Positions 16,475-25,915 of a stretch of DNA of 64,000 bases are shown here, piece after piece. The stretch is taken from positions 336,001-400,000 of the forward strand of contig NZ_CP038512.1 of assembly GCF_004758605.1 (NCBI RefSeq). The letters are read 5' to 3'. The DNA comes from Deinococcus metallilatus (GTDB taxonomy: Bacteria > Deinococcota > Deinococci > Deinococcales > Deinococcaceae). The translations under genes and the position numbers were made by a program. Under the pieces are notes generated by a model. That model ran no database searches, was not told the DNA's origin, and saw nothing but the letters and a program-made list of their open reading frames with translations. The first letter of the stretch is position 1; each line of letters starts with the position of its first letter.

Positions 16475-17885
16475 GCTATTCAACATTTTTGTTGCCGTAG
16501 TCACACTTTTTGCCATATTCTCCCTAAAAACATTTGAAATCACTACTCTGGATAAGATAAGCTTCTTATCTGCAATTATGCTTATTTTTGCAGTTTTGCA
16601 TTTGGTGCTAGATTACTATAGTCTAGGAAGACGTTTTGTTATTACGCCTTATAATATTTTTTTCACTGCTCTTTTTATATTCAACCTCGGCTATTCCATC
16701 ACCAATGGGTTCCCTGGTGGTCCGAAATTTACTGATATTCCCGTGGACGAGAGTATTATTTTTAGAGCAGTGGAATATGTTTCTCTTTCTATTGTCGTTT
16801 TTTCTTTAGGCTACTTATTGTTTTGTTCTCCAAGAGGGGTCAAAGGTGGACCAGTTGAGATTGAAGGTTTTTTTAGGAAAAAAGAAGTTAGGACTATATC
16901 TGTCCTTTTGCTACTGTTGAGTCTTCCATTCCTTGTCTATGAACTACTCAACAAGATAATCTTGGTAAGTAGATATGGTTACTTAGGGTATTATAAAAAC
17001 GTAGACGATTCTTCCCTAGGAAGCATTATCAGCTCATTCTCTTCTTTTGCGATAATGATGCTTCTTGTATGTATAGTTCTGTTTAAAGGCGAAAAGACAA
17101 TAACTGTGTTGCTGACGCTTGCGTTCTTTTTAGCAACTGCATTAAATATAATGCTTGGATTCAGGGCGGGGGGGATGTTGCCGTTTTTGGTATACCTCTA
17201 TATACGTGATAGGTACATTAGAAAAGTCAATTATATAGGAGCACTACCTATAGTATTGCTAACTTTCATAATTGTCTTTCCTATTATTGCCGAATATAGG
17301 GACTTTATAGGACAGTCGAATAGGAATCTGGGTAGTGAAAATGAAAGTGGTTTAATAGGTATAATTAGAGAACTTGGAAGAACTTTTCAGGCGACAGCAT
17401 ATACAATGAAGGTATTGGATTTTACTAACGAGTTTAGATTGGGGTGGAGCTATGTTGGTGCCCTTGGATTGGTCCTACCCTCGGGTGTGTTGGGTATTGA
17501 TGTGGAGAGCGTGCGTCCATCTGTCTGGTTGGTTTCGATTGTTGACCCTGTGTTTAAGCGTGCTGGCGGGGGTCTTGGATTTTCCATGATAGCAGAGTCA
17601 TATTACAATTTTGGTATTTTAGGAGGATTGGCCGCAATGTTTTTGCAGGGTATCCTCATAGGAAAGCTATCCGAAATTTCACTATTTTCTAGAAGATACA
17701 TTCTGGGACTCCTTGCTGCCGCCTATATGTCTGTTCTGGTTTTTTACGTTAGGCAAGAGGCTGTCGGGGTGGTTAGAGGTTTCTTCTGGTTTGTGGTGGG
17801 TACATATGCCGCTTATCTAATTACTTGCTACAGGGGAAATGCAGTTGAAGCCCGTCGTCTTAGGGAGCTGGGAGGGGATAGATAA
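16461..17885 (+). CDS. O-antigen/polysaccharide polymerase (Wzy-like)
   Basis: This 474-residue protein has about 11-12 hydrophobic segments and a large extracytoplasmic loop near residues 275-375 containing RD and charged residues. That is the usual architecture of Wzy or oligosaccharide-repeat polymerases. Sequence conservation in this family is low, so the call depends on topology and position between glycosyltransferases in a Wzx/Wzc locus. The SD GGAG precedes ATG 16461. It is the most AT-rich gene here: 16561-16620 has 19 G/C of 60, against 41 of 60 at 11461-11520. Confidence 0.8.
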   Translation: MMVSRLFNIFVAVVTLFAIFSLKTFEITTLDKISFLSAIMLIFAVLHLVLDYYSLGRRFVITPYNIFFTALFIFNLGYSITNGFPGGPKFTDIPVDESIIFRAVEYVSLSIVVFSLGYLLFCSPRGVKGGPVEIEGFFRKKEVRTISVLLLLLSLPFLVYELLNKIILVSRYGYLGYYKNVDDSSLGSIISSFSSFAIMMLLVCIVLFKGEKTITVLLTLAFFLATALNIMLGFRAGGMLPFLVYLYIRDRYIRKVNYIGALPIVLLTFIIVFPIIAEYRDFIGQSNRNLGSENESGLIGIIRELGRTFQATAYTMKVLDFTNEFRLGWSYVGALGLVLPSGVLGIDVESVRPSVWLVSIVDPVFKRAGGGLGFSMIAESYYNFGILGGLAAMFLQGILIGKLSEISLFSRRYILGLLAAAYMSVLVFYVRQEAVGVVRGFFWFVVGTYAAYLITCYRGNAVEARRLRELGGDR

Positions 17886-17935
17886 ATTGTTGCAACACAG
17901 CCTTTTAGCTGTCACGGTATTAAGGTGGCAATAAA

Positions 17936-17941
17936 TATACT
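17936..17941 (+). promoter_or_regulatory. Possible internal -10 box in the 80-base gap after wzy
   Basis: TATACT matches the -10 consensus at 5 of 6 positions and is followed 24 bases later by the next start. No convincing -35 was found, so this is tentative. Confidence 0.3.
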
Positions 17942-17965
17942 AATTCGTGTTACTGGAGGAAAAGA

Positions 17966-19135
17966 ATGATCACAATTGGCCTTGAATATCGTTTCTTGCG
18001 GGACACTACCGGTAGGGTTTGGGCCAAGACTCAATGCGATGAAGCATTTTGGCGGAAGTATACTGAAGTTCTTGGGAATATTAATATTGTTGCCCGCATA
18101 AGAGAAGTATCAGAAAAGCCTGAAGATTATCTGCGTTCTGATGGTCCAGGGATTGACTTTAAGGGTATTCGGGACTATCACGGCCCAGCTTCATTTCTGA
18201 GATACATCTTTCCAGTAATTGGCGATATAGTAAGCTATACAAAAGATTCGTCGCTTCTTATCTTAAGGACTCCAGGGCTAATTGAGAATGTTATGTATCT
18301 AGTCGCTCGCGCTCGCCACATTCCTTTCGCTGTTGAAGTGGTTGGTGATCCACAAGAGGTATTTGCGAACAATGGCGCTGGTGGACGAGTGGCTCCATTA
18401 TATGAGCTGTTTTTCACTAGTATGCAGCGTTGGATGTGTCGTGATGCCGAAGTCGTTTCATACGTCACTGGTGAGACTTTGCAAAAGAAGTACCCCAACA
18501 GTGCAGGGAGAGAACATGCTGTTTCTGACGTTTATCTTCCCGACGAAGCTTTTCTGCCTGAGCCGCGCCACTTTAAGAAGTTGCCCTCGCCCTTAAGCAT
18601 GGTCATGGTAGGATCGCTAGAAGTGCCGTATAAGGGTGTAGATGTTGCTCTTCGAGCGCTCAGTAAAATCAAAAATTATGTCAACGCAACACTGACTATT
18701 GTTGGGGACGGCGTACTTAGGCTTGAACTTGAGGCTATGGCACACTCTCTCGGCTTGCAACAGCAAGTGCGTTTTTTGGGCGCTTTGCCAGCGGGGGAAG
18801 CTGTACGTAAAGAGTTGCGTCAGGCGGATCTATTTCTAATGCCCTCAAGGACGGAGGGGATGCCCCGCGCCTTACTCGAAGCGATGGCCCTTGGACTGCC
18901 TGCGCTGGCCTCACGCGTGGGCGGAATCCCGGAGGTTCTGGGTGAGGACTACCTCTTTACCTCTGAGCAGCCGGATGAGCTGGCGGCCCTGTTGATGCTG
19001 CTCACACCCGAAAAACTCGGCAAGATGTCCAGTGAGAACCTGCAAACGGCTCGGAAGTACCATCTGTCCAATACGACACGAGCGCACAGAGAGTTTTTGC
19101 GGGAAGTCAAAGCGCTCATGGCAGAGAACAAATGA
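17966..19135 (+). CDS. Family 4 (GT-B) glycosyltransferase
   Basis: This 389-residue GT-B protein has a C-terminal domain with VGSLEVPYKGVDVALRAL, GDGVLRLELEAMA and the donor motif RTEGMPRALLEAMALGLPALAS. Its N-terminal half is divergent. A strong SD (GGAGGAAAAG) precedes ATG 17966, after the only sizeable gap in this part of the cluster. GC rises over the last third of the gene, so the right edge of the imported block falls at about 18.8-19.1 kb. The stop overlaps the next ATG by 4 bases. Confidence 0.9.
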   Translation: MITIGLEYRFLRDTTGRVWAKTQCDEAFWRKYTEVLGNINIVARIREVSEKPEDYLRSDGPGIDFKGIRDYHGPASFLRYIFPVIGDIVSYTKDSSLLILRTPGLIENVMYLVARARHIPFAVEVVGDPQEVFANNGAGGRVAPLYELFFTSMQRWMCRDAEVVSYVTGETLQKKYPNSAGREHAVSDVYLPDEAFLPEPRHFKKLPSPLSMVMVGSLEVPYKGVDVALRALSKIKNYVNATLTIVGDGVLRLELEAMAHSLGLQQQVRFLGALPAGEAVRKELRQADLFLMPSRTEGMPRALLEAMALGLPALASRVGGIPEVLGEDYLFTSEQPDELAALLMLLTPEKLGKMSSENLQTARKYHLSNTTRAHREFLREVKALMAENK

Positions 19136-20502
19136 GAGCATCTCAACAGACCATCTTCTACTCCGTCACGATCTCCTTCAGCCTCAGATTCCTCAAAGGG
19201 CAACTGGGGCGTCTGGAGGAGCATGGCTGGCGGGTGCTGGTCAGCGCGGGTGAAGACCCCACTACCCCTGGCGAGCTGGAGGCCTTCGCCCGGCAGGAAA
19301 AGGCTCTGGCCATTCGTGTACCCATGCACCGTGAAATCAGTCCGCGTGCTGATCTGGTTTCGCTGGCTCGTCTGTTTCTGACGTACCGCAAGGCACGGCC
19401 CACGGTCATCAATGTGGGGACGCCCAAGGCGGGACTCCTCGGGGGCCTGGCGGGTGTCGCAGCCAGAGTGCCCATCCGCATCTACACGCTGCACGGCCTG
19501 CGCCTGGAGACGGCCACGGGGGCCAAACGCCAGCTTCTGACTGCGATGGAACGGCTGGCGATGGCTTGTGCTCACCGCGTCGTGTGTGTCAGCCCCAGCC
19601 TGCGTGAGCGTGTCCACGAACTGGGGCTGGCTCCAGCCAGCAAGACGGTGGTGCTGGGGGCCGGGAGTGTGAACGGCGTCCCCCTCCCCGATCCGGCAGC
19701 GACCCTGGGCGCCAGCGCCGAACTTCGGCGGACGCTTCCGTTGCCCGAGGGGACGCCGGTGGTGGGGTTCGTGGGAAGGTTCACGCGGGACAAGGGCATT
19801 GCCGAACTGATGGCGGCCTATCGCCAGGTCCGTTCGCAGTTCCCGGCAACAAGGCTGCTCCTGGTGGGGGATTACGAGGCTGGCGATCCGGTCCCGGCGG
19901 ATATACGGAAGGCGATTGAAAGTGATCCGTCGGTCATCCATGTGGGCTTCGTCCCCGACGTGACCCCCTACTACCCGCTGATGAGCGTGCTGGCGCTGCC
20001 CACCTACCGCGAGGGTCTGGGACTGGTGGCATTGGAGGCGGCGGCGGCAGGCGTCCCCGCCGTGACCACCGACGCGACCGGCGCACGTGATGCGGTGCAG
20101 GAGGGTGTAACTGGCTGGCGGGTTCCTGTGGGAGACAGCGGCGCTCTGGCCCGGGCCCTGCTGGAAGCGTTGACCCAACCGGAAGTGGCGCGCGCCCGTG
20201 GTGCAGCCGGGTACCGGCGTGTCCGCGAAGAGTTCGCCCCCGAAGTGGTACAGCAGCACTGGAAAACCTACTATCAGGAACTGCTGGCGGCGCGCGGACC
20301 GGGACGAGGCCAGGCGGTGAAGCGTCCCGCCGCCCGATCAACCTCACCGGCTTTGCTGGGCGTTCCGCTGGCGCTGCTCGCCGGTTTGCTGTATGTGAAA
20401 CAGAGGCGGAAGGAGTGCCCCCTCGCACGACCAGCCAGGCGGTGCAGCGGGTTTGGCGCCTCCAACGAATCTACGAGACGAGGAGAAGTGAACGACGCAT
20501 GA
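19132..20502 (+). CDS. Family 4 (GT-B) glycosyltransferase with C-terminal membrane anchor
   Basis: This 456-residue protein has FVGRFTRDKGI, LVGDYEAGDP and the donor-site segment YREGLGLVALEAAAAGVPAV. The N-terminal FYSVTISFSLRFLKGQ pattern is like WcaA/capM-type transferases that extend a lipid-linked acceptor. An unusual 50-residue tail contains a hydrophobic helix (PALLGVPLALLAGLLYV) followed by a basic stretch, which would anchor it to the inner membrane. It overlaps both neighbours by 4 bases (ATGA). GC is host-like again. Confidence 0.87.
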   Translation: MRASQQTIFYSVTISFSLRFLKGQLGRLEEHGWRVLVSAGEDPTTPGELEAFARQEKALAIRVPMHREISPRADLVSLARLFLTYRKARPTVINVGTPKAGLLGGLAGVAARVPIRIYTLHGLRLETATGAKRQLLTAMERLAMACAHRVVCVSPSLRERVHELGLAPASKTVVLGAGSVNGVPLPDPAATLGASAELRRTLPLPEGTPVVGFVGRFTRDKGIAELMAAYRQVRSQFPATRLLLVGDYEAGDPVPADIRKAIESDPSVIHVGFVPDVTPYYPLMSVLALPTYREGLGLVALEAAAAGVPAVTTDATGARDAVQEGVTGWRVPVGDSGALARALLEALTQPEVARARGAAGYRRVREEFAPEVVQQHWKTYYQELLAARGPGRGQAVKRPAARSTSPALLGVPLALLAGLLYVKQRRKECPLARPARRCSGFGASNESTRRGEVNDA

Positions 20503-21395
20503 CAATGAGTCACCCTCACGCGCCCGCAGGGCGTCTTCTGATGACCGGCGCGACCGGCAACACCGGCCTGGCGACGCTGCGCCGCCTGCGGGCGCTTCAG
20601 CCCGAACGGCCCGTTCTTGCCCTGGTGCGCGCGAGTACCGACACGGCGCCGCTGGCCGAACTGGGCGTTCCCTGGCACGTCTGTGACCTGGACCGTGCGG
20701 AAACGTACCTTGGCGTAGTGCAGCCCGGTGATGTCCTGCTGGAAACGGCCAATCTGCGGCACGCACGGGCGCTGCTGCCTGCCCTGGCCGGAGCGGGCGT
20801 GACACGCGCCTTTTGTGTGACGACCACCGGCGTCTTTTCCAAACATCACTCGTACTCGGCGCTGTACCGCGAGATCGAGGAGGAGATGCGGCATGGGCTG
20901 GTCCAGGTGACGATCCTGCGGCCCAGCATGATCTACGGAAACGAGCGGGATCACAACATGCACAAGCTGCTGCGTTTCATTGCCCAAGTGCCCCTGTACC
21001 CGGTCTTCGGGACTGGCCGCGCACTGATGCAGCCTGTTCATGTGGAGGATCTGGCAGAAGGGGTGGCGCGGGCCGTCACGCAGGATGCCCGCGGGGAATT
21101 CAACCTGGCAGGCCCGGTCGCGCTCCCCTACCGGCAGATCGTGGACGAAGCCTTCCGGGCGCTGGGTCGGCGGGGAGTAATGCTGTTCGTTCCGGTGGGG
21201 CCGGTGGCGGGCCTGGTGAGTGTGTTGCAGCGGGTGCCGCGCTTTCCCGTGAAGCATGAGCAGGTGATTCGCCTACAGGAGGACAAGGCGTTCGACATCG
21301 GCGCGGCGCGGGAGGCTCTGGGGTACGCGCCCCGGACTTTTGCCGAGGGAATCGCGCAGGAGGCTGCACGCTTGCGGCAGGTGGGGCTGCTGTGA
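20499..21395 (+). CDS. NAD(P)-binding epimerase/NmrA-like protein
   Basis: This 298-residue Rossmann-fold protein starts with LLMTGATGNTGLATLRRL (glycine-rich nucleotide-binding loop, about residues 12-30). It has a central SILRPSMIYGNERDHNMHK-like segment typical of atypical extended SDRs. The classical YxxxK is not obvious (YSALYREIEEEM occupies that region), so catalysis is uncertain. It may modify a nucleotide sugar or lipid-linked sugar. ATG 20499 overlaps the upstream stop and its own stop overlaps the sugar transferase start (GTGA). Confidence 0.8.
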   Translation: MTMSHPHAPAGRLLMTGATGNTGLATLRRLRALQPERPVLALVRASTDTAPLAELGVPWHVCDLDRAETYLGVVQPGDVLLETANLRHARALLPALAGAGVTRAFCVTTTGVFSKHHSYSALYREIEEEMRHGLVQVTILRPSMIYGNERDHNMHKLLRFIAQVPLYPVFGTGRALMQPVHVEDLAEGVARAVTQDARGEFNLAGPVALPYRQIVDEAFRALGRRGVMLFVPVGPVAGLVSVLQRVPRFPVKHEQVIRLQEDKAFDIGAAREALGYAPRTFAEGIAQEAARLRQVGLL

Positions 21396-22003
21396 AGTCG
21401 CCTGTACGGAGCGGAAGTGTCCGGGCGGCCGTGTACGAGCCGTTCAAGCTGACCTTCGACCGCTGCCTCGCTGCGGTAGGTGTGTTGGCATTGTTGCCGG
21501 TGATGGCCGTGGTGGCCGCGCTGATCTTCCTTGATGATCCCGGCCCCGTCCTTTTCCGGCAAAGCCGCGCCGGACGCGGGCACAGGCCGTTCACCATCTA
21601 CAAGTTCCGCACTATGAAACGGAACACGCCTAACGTTTCCACCGAGGAGATGCGGCGGCTGAAACTCAGCCCCTACACCCGCATCGGGCCGTTCCTGCGC
21701 CGCACCAGCCTGGACGAGTTGCCGCAGCTCCTCAATGTGCTGCGTGGCGAGATGAGTCTGGTCGGCCCCCGACCGGCCCTCATGACGCAGCAGGTGGTGT
21801 TGAGCGGCCGGGAAGCGGCGGGTGTGGATCAGCTCCGCCCAGGCATCACCGGCCTCGCTCAGATTACCGGCCGGGACGACCTGCCCGACGAGGAGAAGAT
21901 TCGCCGGGATATGGCCTACCTGCATCAGATCGGGCCGCTGACGGACATCATTATTCTGTTCTATACCTTGCGTGGCGTACTGGGTGCGCGAGGTGCCTAC
22001 TGA
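21392..22003 (+). CDS. Initiating sugar transferase (undecaprenyl-phosphate sugar phosphotransferase)
   Basis: This 203-residue protein is a minimal WcaJ/RfbP-like initiating enzyme. One membrane helix lies near residues 25-48. The catalytic domain contains [23 protein letters not shown] and [10 protein letters not shown]. It transfers a sugar 1-phosphate from a UDP-sugar to undecaprenyl phosphate, the first step of repeat-unit assembly. The N-terminal multi-helix module of larger homologues is absent. GTG 21392 overlaps the preceding stop. Confidence 0.92.
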   Translation: MKSPVRSGSVRAAVYEPFKLTFDRCLAAVGVLALLPVMAVVAALIFLDDPGPVLFRQSRAGRGHRPFTIYKFRTMKRNTPNVSTEEMRRLKLSPYTRIGPFLRRTSLDELPQLLNVLRGEMSLVGPRPALMTQQVVLSGREAAGVDQLRPGITGLAQITGRDDLPDEEKIRRDMAYLHQIGPLTDIIILFYTLRGVLGARGAY

Positions 22004-22050
22004 AATTCACGTCCGAATGAACGTGATGTGATGGAATGGAGAACAGGATC

Positions 22051-23883
22051 ATGAGCGTCACATCAAACACGCCACTGAAATTCCTCCTTGACCTCGCCCT
22101 GTGGGGCAGTGCGGCACTGCTGGCCTACGCCTTCCGGCAGCCGGGGCTGGTAAGGCTGGGTATTCCCATGAGCGTGTGGGGCTACCTGCTGCTCAGCGTT
22201 CTGGTGATGGCGATGCTGGAAGGCCGGTATGGACTGCACCGGCAGACCTGGCGGCGGGTCGGGGTGCTGGACCTCAATATGCTGGCGCGGGCGGTGGCCC
22301 TGGCCACCCTGGTGATGTTTGCGCTGGGCTTCGTCTTGCAGACGTGGCTGCAACTGCCGCGCAGTGTGCCCGTGCTGGCGGGGGTGCTGGGTTTCCTGCT
22401 GATGGGCGGGGCACGGCTCGTGGCCCGCCGGACCAGCGAGCGGGTGCGGCTTCAGGCGACGCCCCTGCGGCAGCGGGTCCTGATCGTGGGCGCGGGAGAG
22501 GCGGGCAGCCTGATCGCGCGGGAGATGCAGCGGCACCCGGAAGCAGGCCTGGACCCCATCGGCTTTCTGGACGACCAGCCGGGCAAGGTGCGGCAGCGGG
22601 TAGTGGGCCTGCCGGTGTTCGGACGGGTGGAGGAGCTGGTGGAGGTCGCCCAGCGGGAGGGTGCACAGGAGATCCTGATCGCCGTGCCTTCCGCGGCGGG
22701 CGAGTTCGTGCGGCGGGTGGTGGACCTGGCACGGGATGCGGGGCTGCGCTACCGCATCATTCCGGGCGTGTTCGAGATTCTCAGCGGTGACGTGAACATC
22801 AACCAGATCCGCGACGTGAACCTGGAAGACCTGCTGCGCCGTCCCCCCGTCCACCTGAATACCGCTGAGATCGCCGGGTACCTGTGCGGGCGGGTGGTGC
22901 TGGTCACGGGCGCAGGGGGCAGCATTGGCTCCGAGATCGTGCGGCAGATCGTGAGCTTTGCGCCAGAGATGGTGCTGCTGTTTGGTCGAGGGGAGAACAG
23001 CATCTTCGGTATTCAGCAGGAGCTACTGCGCCGCTGGCCGGACATCAAACAGGTGGGCCTGATCGGTGACGTGCGCGACGAGGCGCGGTTGCGGGCGGTC
23101 TTCGAGCAGTATCGCCCGGAGGTGGTCTTTCACGCGGCCGCCCACAAGCACGTCCCCCTGATGGAAGAGACCCCTTCAGAGGCCATCCTGAACAATGTGG
23201 TCGGCACGCAGAATGTAGTGGAGCTGTGTCTGGAATACGGCGTAACCCGTCTGGTGAATATCTCCACCGACAAGGCCGTGAACCCGACCAGCGTGATGGG
23301 CGCGTCCAAACGCATTGCCGAAATGGTGGTTTCGGCGGGCGCGGCCCGTGCCCGTGAGACGCAGGCGTTCGTGTCCGTTCGCTTCGGGAACGTGTTGGGC
23401 AGCCGGGGGAGCGTGGTCCCGACCTTCATGGCCCAGATTCGCGCGGGCGGCCCCATCACCGTGACGCACCCGGACATGGTCCGGTACTTCATGACCATTC
23501 CTGAGGCGGCACGTCTGGTGCTTCAGGCGGGCGGCCTGGCCGAGAACGGCAAGGTCTACGTGCTGAACATGGGCGATCCGGTCAAGATCGCTGACTTGGC
23601 GCACGACGTGATCCGTCTGAGCGGCGCGCAGAATGTCGATGTGGTCTACAGCGGCATCCGCCCCGGCGAGAAACTCTACGAGGAACTTCTCACCAGCGGC
23701 GAGGGCATCGACGCCACGACCCACAGCGAGATTTTCAGTGCCAAGCTGGACGCTGTCGCCCCCGAATTCATTGCCAGCCGCCTGCACACGCTGCGTGCTT
23801 ACGCCTTACACAACGACGCCGAGGCGATTCGCCGGGAACTGCGCCGCCTGATCCCCGAGAACAAATTCGGGAGCATCCGGTAG
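22051..23883 (+). CDS. CapD/WbpM-type nucleoside-diphosphate-sugar dehydratase
   Basis: This 610-residue protein has four N-terminal membrane helices, a first Rossmann-like domain (VLIVGAGEAGSL, about 148-160) and a catalytic SDR domain (VLVTGAGGSIGSEI, about 288-301). AAAHKHVPLME, STDKAVNPTSVMGASKR and RFGNVLGSRGSV follow. These are the signatures of membrane UDP-GlcNAc 4,6-dehydratases that make precursors of rare sugars such as FucNAc or QuiNAc. ATG 22051 is preferred over 22036 because GGAG lies 9 bases upstream. It probably supplies the UDP-sugar for the initiating transferase just before it. Confidence 0.9.
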   Translation: MSVTSNTPLKFLLDLALWGSAALLAYAFRQPGLVRLGIPMSVWGYLLLSVLVMAMLEGRYGLHRQTWRRVGVLDLNMLARAVALATLVMFALGFVLQTWLQLPRSVPVLAGVLGFLLMGGARLVARRTSERVRLQATPLRQRVLIVGAGEAGSLIAREMQRHPEAGLDPIGFLDDQPGKVRQRVVGLPVFGRVEELVEVAQREGAQEILIAVPSAAGEFVRRVVDLARDAGLRYRIIPGVFEILSGDVNINQIRDVNLEDLLRRPPVHLNTAEIAGYLCGRVVLVTGAGGSIGSEIVRQIVSFAPEMVLLFGRGENSIFGIQQELLRRWPDIKQVGLIGDVRDEARLRAVFEQYRPEVVFHAAAHKHVPLMEETPSEAILNNVVGTQNVVELCLEYGVTRLVNISTDKAVNPTSVMGASKRIAEMVVSAGAARARETQAFVSVRFGNVLGSRGSVVPTFMAQIRAGGPITVTHPDMVRYFMTIPEAARLVLQAGGLAENGKVYVLNMGDPVKIADLAHDVIRLSGAQNVDVVYSGIRPGEKLYEELLTSGEGIDATTHSEIFSAKLDAVAPEFIASRLHTLRAYALHNDAEAIRRELRRLIPENKFGSIR

Positions 23884-23955
23884 CCTGCGGGGCAGGCAGG
23901 CCTGCCTGTGGAGGCTGTGGTCAGCCTCACTCTGACAACGGGTACAATTACCGTT

Positions 23956-24972
23956 ATGAAGGTGTTGGTTACAGGTGGTGCTGGGTATATTGGAAGTACT
24001 GTTTGCTCGGCCCTCAAAGATGCTGGTCATGTGCCGGTGATCCTCGATTCTCTGATCACGGGCCAGAGGGCTTTTGTCAAAGATCGGATTTTTTATCATG
24101 GCGACATCGCGGATGAAGTGCTCCTGCGCCGTATTTTTGCAGAGCATCCTGATATAGGAGCAGTTATTCACTTCGCGGCCCTAATTGTTGTGCCGGAATC
24201 CGTCGCCGTCCCTCTTCGTTACTATCAGGAAAATGTTTCCAAGTCGATTATTCTCTTCCAGACATTGCTTGACCATGACGTAGAAAGGGTAATCTTCAGC
24301 TCAAGTGCGAGCATTTATGACACTACCTCTGCTACATGTGTCTCAGAAGAAAGCTCCTTGTTGCCAGCGAGCCCCTATGCCAGAACCAAGCTGATGATGG
24401 AGATGATTCTGGAAGATGTCTGTCGGGCCTCCAATCTGCGGGGTATTGCACTGCGCTACTTCAACCCCATAGGGGCCGACCCGCAGTTTAGAAGTGGGCC
24501 GTACCGGCATGATCCCTCACATGTCCTGGGCCGAATGCTGGAAACAGCCAGGGGACGGTCCGGGCCTTTTCAGGTGACGGGCGTGGATTACCCGACGCGA
24601 GATGGCACGGGCTTACGCGATTACATTCACGTGTGGGACCTAGCTCTGGCGCATGTTCAGGCTGTGGAGCAGTTCGACCGGGTTTTTGAACGCGCGCAGG
24701 CCCGGGGAATGAAGGGGCACTATCTGGCGCTGAACGTAGGCTCAGGCAACGGCGTAACCGTTCGGGAACTGATCGGCGCTTTTGAACATGCGTCCGGACT
24801 GAAACTGCCCCATCAGGATGCTGCGCGCCGTCCTGGCGATTCACCCGGCGCCTATGCTGTGATCGAGCGGGCGCGTGAGCTGCTGGGGTGGGAACCACGC
24901 TCCAGTACGGAGACAGCTATCCGCAGTGCGTTGGAGTGGGATGAACGGTACCATCAGGCTGTCAAATCCTAG
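23956..24972 (+). CDS. galE: UDP-glucose 4-epimerase
   Basis: This 338-residue extended SDR interconverts UDP-glucose and UDP-galactose. VTGGAGYIGST opens the NAD site, Ser-Ser-Ser-Ala-Ser and YxxxK (YARTK) form the active site, and ALRYFNPIGADP and LRDYIHVWDLALAH are diagnostic of GalE. TACAAT (23943-23948) lies 7 bases before ATG 23956, giving a leaderless transcript separate from the upstream operon. The 5' half is noticeably less GC-rich than its neighbours, so it may have a different history. Confidence 0.93.
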   Translation: MKVLVTGGAGYIGSTVCSALKDAGHVPVILDSLITGQRAFVKDRIFYHGDIADEVLLRRIFAEHPDIGAVIHFAALIVVPESVAVPLRYYQENVSKSIILFQTLLDHDVERVIFSSSASIYDTTSATCVSEESSLLPASPYARTKLMMEMILEDVCRASNLRGIALRYFNPIGADPQFRSGPYRHDPSHVLGRMLETARGRSGPFQVTGVDYPTRDGTGLRDYIHVWDLALAHVQAVEQFDRVFERAQARGMKGHYLALNVGSGNGVTVRELIGAFEHASGLKLPHQDAARRPGDSPGAYAVIERARELLGWEPRSSTETAIRSALEWDERYHQAVKS

Positions 24973-24988
24973 CTGACCCCTCATCCCT

Positions 24989-25085
24989 CACTCCATTCTG
25001 GAATCCGTACTTTTTCTTTCTCCCTCCAGTCGGGTTTTACCGTTAGGGCGCTATTACACGGCTATTCAACTGGAAGTCATATCAG
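24989..25085. repeat. Copy 1 of an interspersed repeat ending in CATATCAG
   Basis: This roughly 95-base stretch shares CACTCC, TTTTTC-TTTCTCCCTCC, GTCGGG, a GTTA core and the end CATATCAG with the region at 62915-63055. The right end contains the TGA stop codon of the minus-strand gene that follows. Confidence 0.5.
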
Positions 25086-25915
25086 GACTTCGTGTGCGGC
25101 GGGGCGGGAATGAACAGGAGCTTTTGTACATCGAGATTTCGGTCCACGATAGGACCGACAAAAGGGTTGGTCAGTTTGACCGTTACCGGCCCTCTGGAGA
25201 CTGGTAATTGTACAAACTCACGTTGTGCTGAAGTTTGCTTTTCCAGAAGCTGCTGACCATTCTGCTCGAACAGGAGAACGGGAAAAGCCCCCCGAGCTTC
25301 ACGCCCCATCACATAGAACTTCAGCCGCCCACGCCCGCAAGGCACAAGGGTGGCTGGTATCTCGGAAACCAGGACAGCCGTGTTGGCTTCTGGATACCAG
25401 CCACCGGCACCCTTAGGGACATGAATGTCCAGTTGTCTACAAGCGGATTGGGCGAGTGAAAAGCCGTCCAGATTGGCCACACGAGCATTCATGAAGTAGT
25501 AATCATTGAAATAGCCGATAGTCAGCCGTCCCGCTTCAGGGATCTTCAGCTTCAGGGTTTTTCTTCGGTCAAAGCTCTCTACAGCGAGGGGCTTGGAATT
25601 CAGCATAAAGGTCAGCTCCGGGGCTGCTCCTGCGGCCACCTGGCCTTCGGCGGTGACCAGCAGTGTTCCTGCGGAGCAGAGATCGGTCTGGAGCCACGAG
25701 AGGCCCTGAAAGTGAAAGCCGCTGCCCTGGGGGGTGAGGCCATTGTCTTCCCGCTGATAGCCAACCCGGTAGGTCGGTGGCTGAGTGCAACTCAGTTCTG
25801 GCTTGACCAGGTCTAGGGAGGGGACGTTTTTCGTCCGCTGAGCGAGAACCGTCAGCAGTGCTGCGGGGATCAGGGGGAACAGCAGAAGTGCCAGCCGGAC
25901 GTTCCGGGGCGTCAT
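25082..25915 (-). CDS. Membrane-anchored protein with CBM60-like carbohydrate-binding features
   Basis: This 277-residue protein has an N-terminal signal anchor (residues 6-25) and an all-beta extracytoplasmic region. Near the end, [18 protein letters not shown] resembles the Ca-dependent xylan-binding CBM60 motif (ND...DRNL.V), and IGYFNDYYF (about 135-145) looks like a second, decayed one. Three or four Cys could form disulfides. It is translationally coupled (ATGA) to the O-antigen ligase-like gene, so it may present or bind the polysaccharide outside the membrane. The domain call is by eye and tentative. Its stop codon lies in the repeat end. Confidence 0.65.
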   Translation of the reverse strand: MTPRNVRLALLLFPLIPAALLTVLAQRTKNVPSLDLVKPELSCTQPPTYRVGYQREDNGLTPQGSGFHFQGLSWLQTDLCSAGTLLVTAEGQVAAGAAPELTFMLNSKPLAVESFDRRKTLKLKIPEAGRLTIGYFNDYYFMNARVANLDGFSLAQSACRQLDIHVPKGAGGWYPEANTAVLVSEIPATLVPCGRGRLKFYVMGREARGAFPVLLFEQNGQQLLEKQTSAQREFVQLPVSRGPVTVKLTNPFVGPIVDRNLDVQKLLFIPAPPHTKS

